A stretch of DNA of 64,000 nt, taken from assembly GCF_024679095.1 (NCBI RefSeq), contig NC_066553.1:3759994-3823993 (forward strand), in the 5' to 3' direction. The number at the start of each line of letters is the position of its first letter. The stretch's first letter is position 1. A program made the translations under genes and the position numbers. Origin of the DNA: Eriocheir sinensis. Taxonomy: Eukaryota; Arthropoda; Malacostraca; Decapoda; Varunidae. A model generated the notes under the pieces. The model ran no database searches. It was given only the letters and a program-made list of their open reading frames with translations, and was not told where the DNA came from. This document shows positions 10,668-21,133 of this stretch, piece after piece.

Positions 10668-10915
10668 TCGTGGTCTGGATGTAAATTTAAAGTCTTGGGT
10701 CAGGTATTAAGGTATTTTCTGACCCTTCGCCTATCCCCCCTAACCTACAATTGTCTAACCTAGCTTTAGTACACCCATTTTCTTTAATTCGCATCTGGTG
10801 GTCTGGAAGGTAGATTGGGGTCTTGGGCACAACGTAACTCCTTTTGGACATTTTCTGACCCATCACCACCTTTTTCTTCCTTTATTCATATCACAAAGCA
10901 TCAGGTGCGCGTCAC
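10668..10915. repeat. Diverged tandem duplication, about 120 bp
   Basis: 'ggtctggatgtaaatttaaa...gtcttgggtcaggt...tattttctgaccc' at about 10672-10727 is echoed by 'ggtctggaaggtagattggg...gtcttgggcacaac...cattttctgaccc' at 10799-10863. Confidence 0.5.
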
Positions 10916-10927
10916 AAATCACCCTTA

Positions 10928-11182
10928 AGGGGCTATTACACTGGGCAAATTTTAAGTGGAGCTTCAGTCAAACCACGATTTTCGCCAGCGTGGTTCTCAT
11001 TTGTTTCTTATTATTGCTGATGATGATGATGGTGAGTGATACCATCGTCCTATGGTGAAATCTACCGTAGCTTTGGAAGATCGTGGACACGTCAGAAAAC
11101 CACGGAAATATGAGAACCACGCCAGCGGAAATCGTGGTTTGACTGAAGATCCACGGAAAATTTGCCCAGTGTAATAGTCCCT
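10928..11182. mobile_element. TTA-flanked MITE with about 75-bp inverted ends (PIF/Harbinger-like)
   Basis: The left end AGGGGCTATTACACTGGGCA is the inverted complement of the right end, and the match extends about 75 bp inward to 'gcgtggttctcat'. It is flanked by a 3-bp TTA duplication at 10925-10927 and 11183-11185. Total length is 255 bp, with a short unmatched centre containing a (GAT)-rich run, so it folds almost entirely into a hairpin. A TTA duplication is typical of PIF/Harbinger elements. It has no transposase, so it would be mobilised in trans. Confidence 0.85.
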
Positions 11183-11185
11183 TTA

Positions 11186-11970
11186 TCCTCCCTCGGCTTT
11201 GCGGCTGCTTGTCTGGGTGAAAAAATGTGGCTTTAGGATATTACAACCTCAAAAGATGTATTCGAACCCCTCACCCGATCCTCCTTTCTTTAATGATTTC
11301 GAAGAAGATTTACGCGCCCTTCACACTTCATTCTTTTCCCATTGGACTTCGTGTTTGATGGTCAAATATGATTTCTACGAGGCAGCTTTTAACTTCCACT
11401 CGTTCCTTCTCCTCTAACCATCCAACGAAGCTTCAGGAAAACGTTACGTCACTTTTTTTTTCTCTTTGATGTAGTTTATTTCGGTTCGGGTGTAAGGTTG
11501 AGGTTTCTGGCCGTCAGCCGTCAGCCACACACACACACGTACACGCCCCCCAACCTCCCCCCCCCCCCACCCACCCACACACACACACATCAGGCATTGC
11601 GCGGGAAATTAAATATGTTCCCTCCGCTCTCTGTCGGGGAAATCCTGTGTAATAAACGGGGCGGGATTATTATTCTTTCCCCCTTTCATCATCTTTTCTT
11701 TTTCCGCTGCTGCTGATTAAGCTGCCGCGCTCCCCCAAGTTTTATTAATCTCGGTGTAATCCTTCGCCTCCCCCCTTCGGTCCTCACTGCAGCCACCGAA
11801 GTCACCACGCTCTGTACGGCGGCGAGCGGGTGTTGTTTAGTTAAGTTTTTCAACACTCTACCTTTCCCGCAGCCAAACACCCACCCCTGTATTCCTCTTT
11901 CTTCTCCTGCTCTTCTTGGTGAGTGGAGACCGAGAGGATAGCAGTCTCATTGAAGTGGTAGATTAATCAT
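11186..11970. other. Unique sequence with short CA/C runs
   Basis: 11200-11450 is unique, with no domain in any frame. 11524-11590 has interrupted (CA)n and a poly-C run. The rest is mixed. No gene is supported. Confidence 0.4.
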
Positions 11971-12265
11971 TCCAACATACACTGTAGGTTTGTATGTAAA
12001 AGTGGTGTCCCTCCTCCTCGTCCGTCTCCTCCTCCTCCTCCTCCTCCTCCTCCTTCTCCTCCTCTTCCACTATAGCTGAAACACCGTTGTCCATTCAGCA
12101 TTCCGCCATCAGTTTCTTCACTCCAACATACACAGAACTGTAGGTTTGTATGTAAAAGTGCTGTCTCTCCTCCTCCTCCTCCTCCTACCCCTCCATCTCC
12201 TCCTCTTCCACTATAGCTGAAACACCGTTGTCCATTCAGCATTCCGCCATCAGTTTCTTCACAGT
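11971..12265. repeat. Tandem duplication with variable (TCC)n core
   Basis: Two units: 'ccaacatacactgtaggttt...', a (TCC)n run, then 'ccactatagctgaaacaccg' to 'catcagtttcttcac'. The post-core landmark lies at 12067 and 12208, 141 bp apart. The TCC runs differ in length between units. Confidence 0.85.
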
Positions 12266-12271
12266 ATCGGC

Positions 12272-12274
<3 letters not shown>

Positions 12275-12310
<36 letters not shown>

Positions 12311-12322
12311 GCGTGTGCGTGT
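12275..12322. repeat. (TG)n microsatellite
   Basis: GT repeat that grades into a GTGTGC variant at its 3' end. Confidence 0.9.
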
Positions 12323-12659
12323 GGAGGAGTATCACTTGAGGGGCGCCAAGGGTCTTAATGACATCTTAGAGTGTAGAGGACCCCGTGGAAGCGCGCAGCG
12401 ACACTCCAAGTCCGCTCGGCGATGCGTAACGATTCCCCGAAGTGAGAGACAAGTGGAGAGGGAATGGGCCAGCGCTTATTCCTTAACATATTCTCTCGCC
12501 GCTCAGTTTCCCGGGAGATCGTTACATTTCTCTCCCTCTTTCCTTTGCGTGGAAGTCCAAAATTCTTCCCCGGTGATCGAGGTGTGGAAAGGGGCTTGGG
12601 TGACCGTAACTGCGCCGTAGATAACAACATAGTGGGTCTTTTTCGTTCCTCGTCCGTGA

Positions 12660-12926
12660 GGGGGGTTCGTGGTGCAGTGGTTAGCAAACTCGGCTCACAA
12701 TCGAGAGAGCCCGAGTTCGATTCCCGGGCGGAGTGGAAAAACTTGGGCGGCTTTTCCGATACCCTACGCCCCTGTCCACCCAGCAGTGAATGGGTATCAG
12801 GTGTTAATCGGGGGTTGTGTCCCGTCTCCTGGGGTCTGTTCCCTGCTCCTATAATTTCTTCCCCTTCTGTCTCTCTCCGGCTTATGAACACAGATGTTGC
12901 GCCGACTAAACGAAACTTTCCAACTT
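12660..12926 (+). mobile_element. tRNA-Val-derived SINE, full-length copy 3
   Basis: Complete head with A box GTGGTGCAGTGGTTAGCA and B box GAGTTCGATTCCC, anticodon loop CTCACAA (CAC, Val), and the full conserved tail. Target duplications are TTCCTCGTCCGTGA (12646-12659) and TTCCTCGTTCGTGA (12927-12940), 13 of 14 bases identical. It is one of the best candidates for a source-type copy here. Confidence 0.93.
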
Positions 12927-13136
12927 TTCCTCGTTCGTGATCGCCTGTTTTGAGTCCTTGGGTCGCTGTGATGGAGGTGGTGCCAGTCCTTGCATGTATT
13001 GGACTGCCTCGCTGAGTGGTGGTGGTGGTGGTGGTGATGTGTTCCTCGTGAAAGCACCGGCGAAGTGTGATTTGTCGCCTAATGTAAACTTTTCAATGAG
13101 TCGTTCAAAAATGCACGCACACACGTAAACTCATCT

Positions 13137-13140
<4 letters not shown>

Positions 13141-13182
<42 letters not shown>
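13141..13182. repeat. (CA)n microsatellite
   Basis: Uninterrupted CA dinucleotides. A (GGT)n run sits just upstream at 13017-13036. Confidence 0.95.
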
Positions 13183-13183
<1 letters not shown>

Positions 13184-14036
13184 GGGTTAGAAAATTAAAT
13201 CAACCGTGTAATCAATAGTTCAATGCGTGGACGAGGGGTCAATTGAGCGCCTCCCTTGCCCCGTCCCGCGCGCCAGCCCGTGGAGGGAAAGCAGCACTGC
13301 CGAGCCTCGCCCAAACGAGCCGCTTGTTAGTGTGTATCGTTCCCGGCCGACGATGAGCGCGACGATATGGTGAGTTTTATTAATTCCGCCGCACGCACCT
13401 CACGCGAAATGGCAAGCCACCCTGAATGAACCGCTTTTACTAGGCTCTTGGTGCAGGATTACGTCTGTTTGTCCGCCACTTTTCACGCCCATAAGAGTAC
13501 AAGGGTTGCCCATACACCTGGTCTCTGTTTAACTTGTATTATTATGACGCGGTACGAGTTTTGAACGTTTCTCCACATCGCAAGAGTGGGCCAGCATCCT
13601 CAGGCTTTCATATTTTTGACAAACTTTGGTAAGACCTCCTATTTATCGGATTCTGATATTCATGTGATTAGAACACTTTACAATGGGAGGTATCAAGTCG
13701 CCTTTAGCTCTTAACTCGGCATCCCTTTGGTAACTCCTGATTTCTACTTAAGAGCAGCGTGTTGGGAGCATTTTCTGATTAGCGTTGGTCCGCCTTCTCT
13801 TGCCATAAAAAGAGATTGCATTTGAAGTATGGGTTTTCTATAATGGCACGTCGAGTCCTGTAGTACTTTCTTTCTCTACAGCCGCCCCGCCGCCTGTCCC
13901 GCGTCGCCTGGCAAGTGCAATCTTTTGTACATCAGTTTTCCTCAACTTAGGGAAAAGTTCTTGGCAGGCCCGGACTCCCAAAGATAAATGTGTGGCAGCC
14001 TCGGTAATGGCGGGAAAAGTACCTCTGCGTAAAGTT
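13183..14036. other. Unique, partly GC-rich sequence
   Basis: 13210-13400 is CpG-rich. It contains a short frame ATGAGCGCGACGATATG (13353-13369) directly followed by a splice-donor-like GTGAGT, which could mark the end of a first coding exon, but nothing confirms it. The remainder is unique with no recognisable feature. Confidence 0.3.
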
Positions 14037-14125
14037 CTTTTTTTTTTTTTTTTTACAGCTAAGGAGACAGTAAAAGGGCGTTAAGAAAAATATAAAAAAA
14101 AAGCCCGCTACTTACCGCTCCTGTT
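14037..14125 (+). repeat. Family C, copy 4
   Basis: Long T run, 'acagctaaggagacagtaaa' and 'agggcg', A-rich spacer, then 'aaaagcccgctacttaccgc' and 'tcctg'. Confidence 0.8.
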
Positions 14126-14990
14126 TGATGTATTTGGAATAGAGTACTTTTTTGAGGGACGTAAAAAGTGTGTGTGGAGGAGAAGGCTGGCCGGCCGGCT
14201 CGCTAGGAAAGGATGCGACATGTGGGAGGATGCTCATTAGTGCGCCTTAGGAGGGGAAGTAAAGTAGAGTCTCGTCCAATTCCTTAGTAGTTTCTTCACT
14301 GCTGAAATTTCTCTTGTATGTCAAATTCAGTGTGAGCATCTGCATGAACGTCTACCGTCCTAATTGGTAACTCATACTTTTGAATTACGTTAAAAAATAA
14401 TAATTGCTTGTGCACGGAAATGGTTGAACACGAGTACGATCAGAACATGGATGATTCACGCACACGCACATTCACACACATACACAGACAGACACAGACA
14501 CACACACACACACACACCGCGGGGCACCTCGTCAGGGCCGCCGCAAAGTATGTGGCATTAACACCAAATTTAGTTTTCTTTCTTTCTTGGCGGCAGCGAC
14601 TCACACGGATTAAAGAACGTCCTCGCCTCTTCATATTTTCTTGCCAATGCGCGCTGCTTGACTTAGAATGGAAGAAAAAAGAAATAAATATTATGTTACA
14701 CTGAGACAATCTCCTGCGGCGCCACCTCCACCTTTACTCTCGTGTCCTACTTTGGTAACATTACAAGCTCCTCTGAAAGACCCGTGCCTCCCGAGGGCGC
14801 GGCGAGGCTTCACGCACGGCGGCATCCCTGTGCAGCCCACTGTCTCCACGGTGCTCGCCACACAAAGAAATTCCCCTTCGGCTTTGACTTCGGCAGGCGG
14901 CAGACGCGGCCACCGAGGCTCTGGCCCGTAATGAATAACCAGCATGGAGTGGCTGCGGCCTGCTAGCGGCTCCTCGGGCAGCTTAGCCTT
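14126..14990. other. Unique sequence, GC-rich toward 3' end
   Basis: Includes a small (CA)n at 14497-14517. 14700-14960 is GC- and CpG-rich with several overlapping short frames on both strands and no recognisable domain. Confidence 0.4.
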
Positions 14991-14993
14991 TAT

Positions 14994-15252
14994 GATTGGC
15001 TGGGTTGGGGGCGGGATCAGGCCCTCACCCCCCTCGAGGCGGCTCTCCCCTCCTTTAAGAGTTGCGCGACCCCTCCCCCTATCCCCCCACTACACGACGT
15101 TCATCATCTCGGTGAGAGGCCCTTCAGCTTGTCCCGCTCCCTCCTCCACCCTGCCTCCCCGCCCCTTCCTTCCTTGAGTCCTCTCCCTCCCCTCCCTCCT
15201 TCCTCCTCTCCTTGCGTCCTCTCCTCACGGCTCCACTCTCTGCCCTCGCCAG
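14994..15252 (+). promoter_or_regulatory. Promoter-like segment with candidate first exon
   Basis: In order: an inverted CCAAT box (GATTGG, 14994-14999), a GC box (GGGGGCGGG, 15007-15015), a weak TATA-like CTTTAAG (15053-15059), a C/T-rich stretch that could hold a start site, and a splice-donor consensus CAG|GTAAGA with exon end at 15252. No long coding frame is needed for a non-coding first exon. All signals are short and could occur by chance in GC-rich DNA. Confidence 0.25.
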
Positions 15253-16468
15253 GTAAGAAGGAAATGCTGCTCGCTTATGCCCATTCACGTTTTCTTTCTA
15301 TTTTTGCGGTTCTCTTTGTTCTTGTGCAGTAACCTCGCCTTTGGTTTATTTTTGTCTTCGTTGGCGTCGCGGCTTTTACTTATTTCATGTCTTCGACCAC
15401 TCAGTCCAAAGTGTTTGACTTGGCATAAAGAAACACTACTTTATATACACAAAGTCCCAAACGTCTTCTGTGAGGTGCATCAAGAAAGTCTTTGTCTTTA
15501 CTCAGGCTCATACACATAACTTAAGACTATAGTTTCATACGTATGTCCCTTCCTCTACGTCAGTTTGTTTTCAGTCGTTCTAAATGCTCAGCCGTAGTAG
15601 ACCTTTAGCTATTATTATGGTATTCTTGTAGCATTTTCTTATGATATATCCATACTGGTAATTACATATTCCTCATTAATTAGCATGAGTTACGTTTCCT
15701 CTATGACAAGTTACTCCATCTACCTCCCCTCTCCCCCTTCATCTACCTCCCCTCTCCACCCCGCACACCAGCCTCCCTGCAGTCGCACCACCTGCCTCTC
15801 CCCCGCTCCCCTACACTGGCCTCCATACACGGCAGCCCCGGCGCGCCACCTGTCTTTCGATCTCAAATAACAGCCTCGGGCCAGACTCCCAATATCTATC
15901 CCTTAATTAAGTACTTGTACTCGATCCAGGCGCTCTTCTGTTTACATAATGCTGATTGGGTTTATTCAATAGAGGCTCTTCCTCTGATGCATCGTAAGTA
16001 GCGGGGCGCCGCGGGGCAGCCTCGGCTCTGTGACGCGGTCTGTGTGGCGTCTTCTGATTATCTGTAAATAGCCGTGCATACGTGATGCCCGACGAGACTT
16101 TCCTTTTTATGTTAAAATATTATGAAAACTGGTAGTCTTGAAGGTGGAGGCGCCCTTCACGCGTGCATCCCGCCTGAAAATGCGGCGCGTCCCTGAGCCC
16201 CCCGCGGCCCCTGGCGGGAGACCAGCGGTCCTGCCTCCCCGCAACGATTTTCTTCTGTTTAGAGGAAACTCTCAGGTTTGCTTGAGGGGCCCCCGAAGGT
16301 TGTGTGTTCCCACCGAAAACTCGAGCACGGAACACTTTTCTTCAGGCGAATGTAAAAATGTTTGTCTACAAGAAAATTCGTCTCTCTATTGCCTCGTTTG
16401 GCGGTGCCGGAGAAAAGCGGCCACGGTGCGGGGCTGGGGGCGGCACGGTGCACTGACGGCGGTGTGAC
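15253..16468. other. Unique sequence, no gene recognised
   Basis: Mixed composition. Pyrimidine-rich at 15700-15840 and CpG-rich at 15990-16050 and 16140-16460. The frame at 16138-16467 lacks any recognisable motif. Confidence 0.4.
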
Positions 16469-16470
<2 letters not shown>

Positions 16471-16526
<56 letters not shown>

Positions 16527-16531
16527 GTGTT
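16471..16531. repeat. (GT)n microsatellite
   Basis: About 50 bp of pure GT plus a GC-interrupted edge. Confidence 0.95.
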
Positions 16532-16565
16532 TGAGGGTACATATGCGTGTACCATCATAAGTCCG

Positions 16566-16740
16566 CATGTAATAATAGCCGTTACGCAGCATGTAATAAT
16601 AGCCGTTACGCAGCATGTAATAATAGCCGTTACGCAGCATGTAATAATAGCCGGTACGCAGCATGTAATAATAGCCGGTACGCAGCATGTAATAATAGCC
16701 GGTACGCAGCATGTAATAATAGCCGGTACGCAGCATGTAA
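16566..16740. repeat. 24-bp minisatellite
   Basis: Seven units of CATGTAATAATAGCCGTTAC+GCAG type plus a partial eighth, each exactly 24 bp. The first three carry GTTACG and the last four GGTACG. Because 24 is a multiple of three, frames on both strands stay open and give 8-residue repeats. No start, splice or composition evidence supports translation. Confidence 0.95.
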
Positions 16741-16951
16741 ATCTATGAATAAACAAACAACCAGGGCGGCCACGGTCCAGTCGGTTACTGCCGCGGGATT
16801 ATGATGAGCAGGAGTTATGGGATTTGTAGCAAAGCTTTCCGCTCGCCGGACATGGTTTGTGGGAGGCTGATTGGGACACCGATAAATAGATAAATGAATA
16901 AATATGTAGAGTTGTTGTGATGGACTCAGTGGTATTATATTAGTGTTTTGA

Positions 16952-16952
<1 letters not shown>

Positions 16953-17019
<67 letters not shown>

Positions 17020-17093
17020 GTATTGGTAGTAGTAGCAGTAGTAACAGTAGCAGCAGTAGTAGTAATAATAGTAGTAGTAGTAGTAGTGGTGGT
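16953..17093. repeat. Composite (ATT)n-(GTA)n microsatellite
   Basis: About 22 ATT units (16953-17019) followed by interrupted GTA units to about 17090. Read on the minus strand this is TAC-type repeats followed by TAA-type repeats, the same composite order as at 9728-9891. Confidence 0.9.
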
Positions 17094-18104
17094 GGTGTAA
17101 TTATTGTTATTAAAGTTTATATGCAGGATGAAAAAGGTATCGGTTATACAAAGGTCAGGAAAAAAATAGATTTCACAGCCACGACCCAAAGTGTTCGTTG
17201 TTTTTAATTTTAACTAAAGTCGTATAATTGCAGCGACACCGCGAACCGCTGCCATAACTTTGTATGATTGGTAACGCATGAGCGGTGTTTATGTACTTAC
17301 ACGAGGCATTAAACACACTGGATTTTAGTACTTATTAATGGCAAATTGGTATAAAAACAAAAATATATATGTATGTACATCTCATTACTGTCTGCCATGT
17401 TATATGCTCTCTTGTCTGCTCCAAATAAGCACTGCTCGCACCAAACATTACATATAGTTTTTACATTCCGCCCCGTAACACCTCCTGCTCCAGTGACAAA
17501 CCACAGTAGAAAAATCAGTCTTCTATTTGCAACGTTGAGGATTGGCACTGTGGCGGTGATTCTTATGACCTCCACCGAACTTTTTATCTGTATTTCGGAA
17601 TGTCTTGATGTTCCAGGCACACTCCAGTTGCCGTTTGACTCTCAGGCTCATGCATCAATTTTTCAGACTCGTACTAAGGAACTTAATGTTTTGTGTAGAA
17701 CTTTACCGCATCAAAAGGAACACGTTGGCAATGATGATTCTTTTCACCCTCTTAAATTCCAATACCTCAGAACGTTGGGAATTTGTACAAACCTCATATG
17801 TCTCGTCATCATTTTTGTATATGTCCATGAGCTACACACTCACTCTCATTAGTATGCAGGTGGTATAGCATTTTTCACACTCATAGTTTTAGTGCCAAAA
17901 TATCACCGGCCCTCTTTGTATGAACCTGCTGTACCATTCTTCCTATCTGTAACTCCATCGTGCCTAGCAAAGTGTAAGGGCGGCGGTGTTTCATAGTTTT
18001 AACACTCGACGCTCGGTGATGTAGGCAGCCTCAGACTCTTGCCTCCATAACACCTGCGAGATGAACCACGAACCAAGAGTCGAGATTAGAGGCCAATTTT
18101 ACAG
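17094..18104. other. Unique sequence
   Basis: Normal-complexity sequence. The longest ordinary frame (17373-17852, 159 residues) has no recognisable domain, and about this length is expected by chance in 64 kb read in six frames. No gene is called. Confidence 0.4.
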
Positions 18105-18330
18105 TCCACTGCAGCAAGTTTGTAAGTTCCCCAACCAAACACAACATACGACGAAAACTCCTTGTATAGTGTTTCGCGTTTTTAGGAATTTTAGGAATCC
18201 ACACAGGAAAATTCTTTAGTATCAGGTACCGAGTAGAAATAACGGATCATTGTGGAGAATATAGTTGGTTTGGGCGCTTACATTGACTGTGCTGGACTGT
18301 CGAACTGGCCCTAGAGTTATACACGTCTAG
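18105..18330 (+). repeat. Family D, dispersed copy
   Basis: 'gtaagttccccaaccaaaca', 'acgaaaactccttgtatagt' and 'gtttcgcg' match 5426-5480. 'gaatccacacaggaaaattc' and 'gtgctggactgtcgaact' match the downstream part of the 5.4-kb copy. Diverged and non-coding. Confidence 0.45.
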
Positions 18331-19099
18331 TTTAAAACGAGAAATTGACGAAGTAAATGTACGCACAATATGGAAAGGGACGAGCAGTGGTTCTCAGGAG
18401 CGTCCGTGTGTAAGCCGACTAGGCAGCCTCTCGTAGTCCTCTTCCTCTGTTCCTGTGCAGTGATAGAGTTTACAGTCACATGCATCAGAATAATTGCCAC
18501 CAAGCCCCGTCCAGGTAGACTCGCATCAATTGGCCCCTTATTTTCAGTGCACCGTGATGCGAAAAAAAAAATAATTGAAAAGGATCTTGTTATTCTCTTC
18601 TCAAGGTAGGCCTGAGCTAAGGTAATAAATAGAGTCTAATAAGTGTTTGTACAGCCTTATTTTATGCATACAAGTGGAGGTGTTCGTTGAGGTATGGTCT
18701 GCTATATTTCAAAAGCTGTTATGGATTATGACCTGTCAGTTGAAAAGGTACACATTTCTTATCTATTCTATGCAATGGTCTGCTAGGTTACTCTCTCTCT
18801 CTCTCTCTCCATCTATCTATCTATATCTCAAAACGCCTTCACTTTAGCATTATCTTCTGTTTTCATAAGGACCCGTAGTTTAAAGTTTTCAAGCGACTTA
18901 TTTTTTACCTTAGTCATAATTCCTCCTCTGTATTTTGCTTCGCATGAACGTTTGCTGCAAAGTTAATGAGCCCCGTGTATGCTCCTTAAATATGCCTTGT
19001 TTTCCCTCCACGGCGGTTATATTTACATTTCATTATGTTCCACTTTATTGATGGTCCGCGCATGAAACGTCTAATTAGATTTATCGCTTTGCTTCTCAT
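18331..19099. other. Unique sequence with small (CT)n
   Basis: A short (CT)n/(CTAT)n occurs at 18790-18826. Otherwise AT-rich unique sequence without a recognisable feature. Confidence 0.4.
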
Positions 19100-19376
19100 A
19101 CCCACGCTATATTTTCTTCCTTTCCATGTTCTTTTTTTTTCCATTATCGCAGAACCTTGCCATATAATTAGCATGCATTTTTTACCTTCGTTTTTAGACC
19201 TGCTGTGATCACGCATGCAGAAATATCAGTTTGAGATTACCCATACTATATTTTCTTTCCTTCCATATCCTTTTATTTCCATTATCGTAGAACCTTGCCA
19301 TATAATTAGCATGCATTTTTTACCTTCGTTTTTAGACCTGCTTTGATCACGCATGCAAAAGTATCAGTTTGAGATT
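19100..19376. repeat. 138-bp tandem duplication
   Basis: 'accttgccatataattagca' at 19154 recurs at 19292, with closely matching flanks from 'tatattttctt' to 'tcagtttgagatt'. Identity looks high, so the duplication is fairly recent. Confidence 0.9.
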
Positions 19377-19573
19377 GGTGTCGTACCTACAAATATAGAT
19401 TTAGGGAGAGTCGGTTGGTGAATCACTGCCGTTGTGAGCATAAATTCTGCAGCAGTAAAATCGGAAACACTGGTTGTCCATTGCAGGAGTTTTGCCCACT
19501 GCAGGACTGAAATTGTCTGTTTTCAGCAATTATTTTTATCCTATTGTTTGTTCAGATAATCGTGACTTTACAG
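19377..19573. other. Unique spacer
   Basis: Short unique stretch; 'ttgcaggagttttgcccact' is the only locally repeated-looking motif. Confidence 0.3.
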
Positions 19574-19652
19574 GAGCAGCGAGTAGCGGGCTTTTTTATT
19601 GTTTCCTTTTTTGTGTGCCCTTGTGCTGTCTCCTTTGCTGTAAAAAAAAATG
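19574..19652 (-). repeat. Family C, copy 5
   Basis: On the minus strand: T run, 'acagcaaaggagacagcaca' and 'agggc', A-rich spacer, then 'aaaaagcccgctactcgctg'. Confidence 0.8.
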
Positions 19653-20160
19653 ACGCAACTAAAATGTTTTCCAGGGCCTTTTAAGACAATAATAGTATTT
19701 GACTTTATTCGCTGAACTTGAACTATGTGACTTAAAGGCTCTCACCATAGGTCCGTGTGAACTGTTTTCCTCATTAGGTAGAGAGATGTTCAGCAGAAAT
19801 GTAATAGGCACCGAGAGGCTCAACACTGCAGCTCTGGGTTGAATGGCATATCGTCACCTTCGTAAACAAACCGCCTTAGTCATTATTTTCTACTTTACAG
19901 GAAATCAGAAAAGAACTGTCATTATCTCATTTGTCTTAAGAGTTAGGCAGAAATGAAAAGGCCAATTCCAGAACACTCAAACCCTGAATGACGAAGGCAA
20001 CTATACAAAAATGGGCGTAGACAAAAACCTGGAAATTGCTGAAAAATGACTTAGGCGATTAGTATATGAGGGTGACGATATGGGCGTATTATGCAAACAT
20101 CCCCATTCTTGACATACCTCACCTCTAAGGGCAGGCAGGTCAGGTGTGGAGAGCTCACCG
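19653..20160. other. Unique sequence
   Basis: No repeat, RNA gene or coding signal recognised. Confidence 0.35.
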
Positions 20161-20402
20161 CATAAAAAGCTCCTCTCGGTTTAGAGCACACTTAAACCTT
20201 ATCCTCTCTAACTCTTGATGATAAATAAACTGCATATAAAAGTAACGATTTGGAAACTTTAGTATTCACCTCAGAGCATAATAAGCATAAAAAGCTCCTT
20301 TCGGCTTTGAGCACATTTAAACCTTATCCTCTCTAACTCTTGACGATATAAAAAAAACTGCATATAGAAGTAACGATTTGGAAACTTTAGTATTCACCTC
20401 AG
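20161..20402. repeat. 125-bp tandem duplication
   Basis: 'cataaaaagctcctctcggt' at 20161 recurs at 20286 as 'cataaaaagctcctttcggc', and both run through 'gcatataaaagtaacgattt' to 'attcacctcaga'. Only a few substitutions separate the two. Confidence 0.92.
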
Positions 20403-20745
20403 ATCGGATGGTTATGATAACGTAGTGTGATCCAGGATTGGCTTTCATTTAGCAGCAGAGCGCGATGAATGCAGGATGCCGCGGCGTGGTGAGTGTGATG
20501 AATCTCTTAATGCCTCATCAATATTCGTGGCATCATTAGATCCGAATAAATTGTAATTTGAATTAAAATAGTACCGCTATTATCCGGCGTGATAACTGTA
20601 ATGATATTGGAGCCGATTTATTTTTGTCTGGGTGAGCTAAGCACTCCGTTGAGAGGTGCATCAAGGCGTGGGTCAGTGGAATGTGTCCCGGGGCAGTGGT
20701 GGCTGATTTTCATGGCTTGGTGGTGAACTGGCGAGAGCTGCCGTA
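20403..20745. other. Unique AT-motif-rich sequence
   Basis: 20500-20620 has many TAAT/ATTA and 'gataa' type cores ('cattagatcc', 'ttgaattaaaat', 'gtgataactgtaatgat'). This is compatible with a regulatory element; no direct evidence. Confidence 0.25.
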
Positions 20746-20870
20746 TTTTTTTTTTTTTTACGTCAAAGGAGGCGGCTCAAGGGCAACAAAAAGAGTACAA
20801 AAAAAGCCCGCTCCTCGCCGCTCCCACAAAAGTAAACAGTAAAGAGTAGCCAAAAGAGAGGACAGTGTCC
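20746..20870 (+). repeat. Family C, copy 6 (long form)
   Basis: T run, 'acgtcaaaggaggcggctca' and 'agggcaac', A-rich spacer, 'aaaagcccgctcctcgccgc', then an extension ('aaacagtaaagagtagccaa' and 'agagagg') also recognisable in the copy at 47240-47350. Confidence 0.8.
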
Positions 20871-20903
20871 TTCAAACTTTTCTTACTGTGACCGTGTGTT
20901 TTA

Positions 20904-21133
20904 CCGAGAGAGCCCGGGTTCGATTCCCGGGCGGAGTGGAAAAATTTGGGCGGCTTTTCCGATACCCTACGCCCCTGTCCACCCAGCAGTGAATGGGTAC
21001 CAGGTATTAATCGGGGGTTGTGTCCCGTCTCCTGGGATCTGTTTCATTCTCCTATAATTCCTTCCCCTTCTGTCTCTCTCCGGCATATGACCACAGATGT
21101 TGCGCCGACTAAACGAAACTTTCCAAGCTTTTC
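20904..21133 (+). mobile_element. tRNA-Val-derived SINE, 5'-truncated copy 4
   Basis: Begins within the tRNA-like head at CCGAGAGAGCCCGGGTTCGA, so it keeps the B box but lacks the A box, and continues through the full tail to 'gaaactttccaagctttt'. No clear target duplication was found. Confidence 0.88.

Noticed and set aside
12660..12735. Possible functional tRNA-Val gene
   Set aside because: A and B boxes are present, but the sequence continues into the shared SINE tail, lies inside target duplications and lacks a clean acceptor stem pairing.
16566..16740. CRISPR-like direct repeat array
   Set aside because: Units are contiguous with no spacers and the context is eukaryotic; it is a minisatellite.
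17373..17852. 159-residue frame of normal composition
   Set aside because: A few frames of this length are expected by chance in 64 kb across six frames; no recognisable motif or splice context.
20904..21133. Target-site duplication around this SINE copy
   Set aside because: No matching flank of 8 bp or more was found; the copy is probably truncated by later change.
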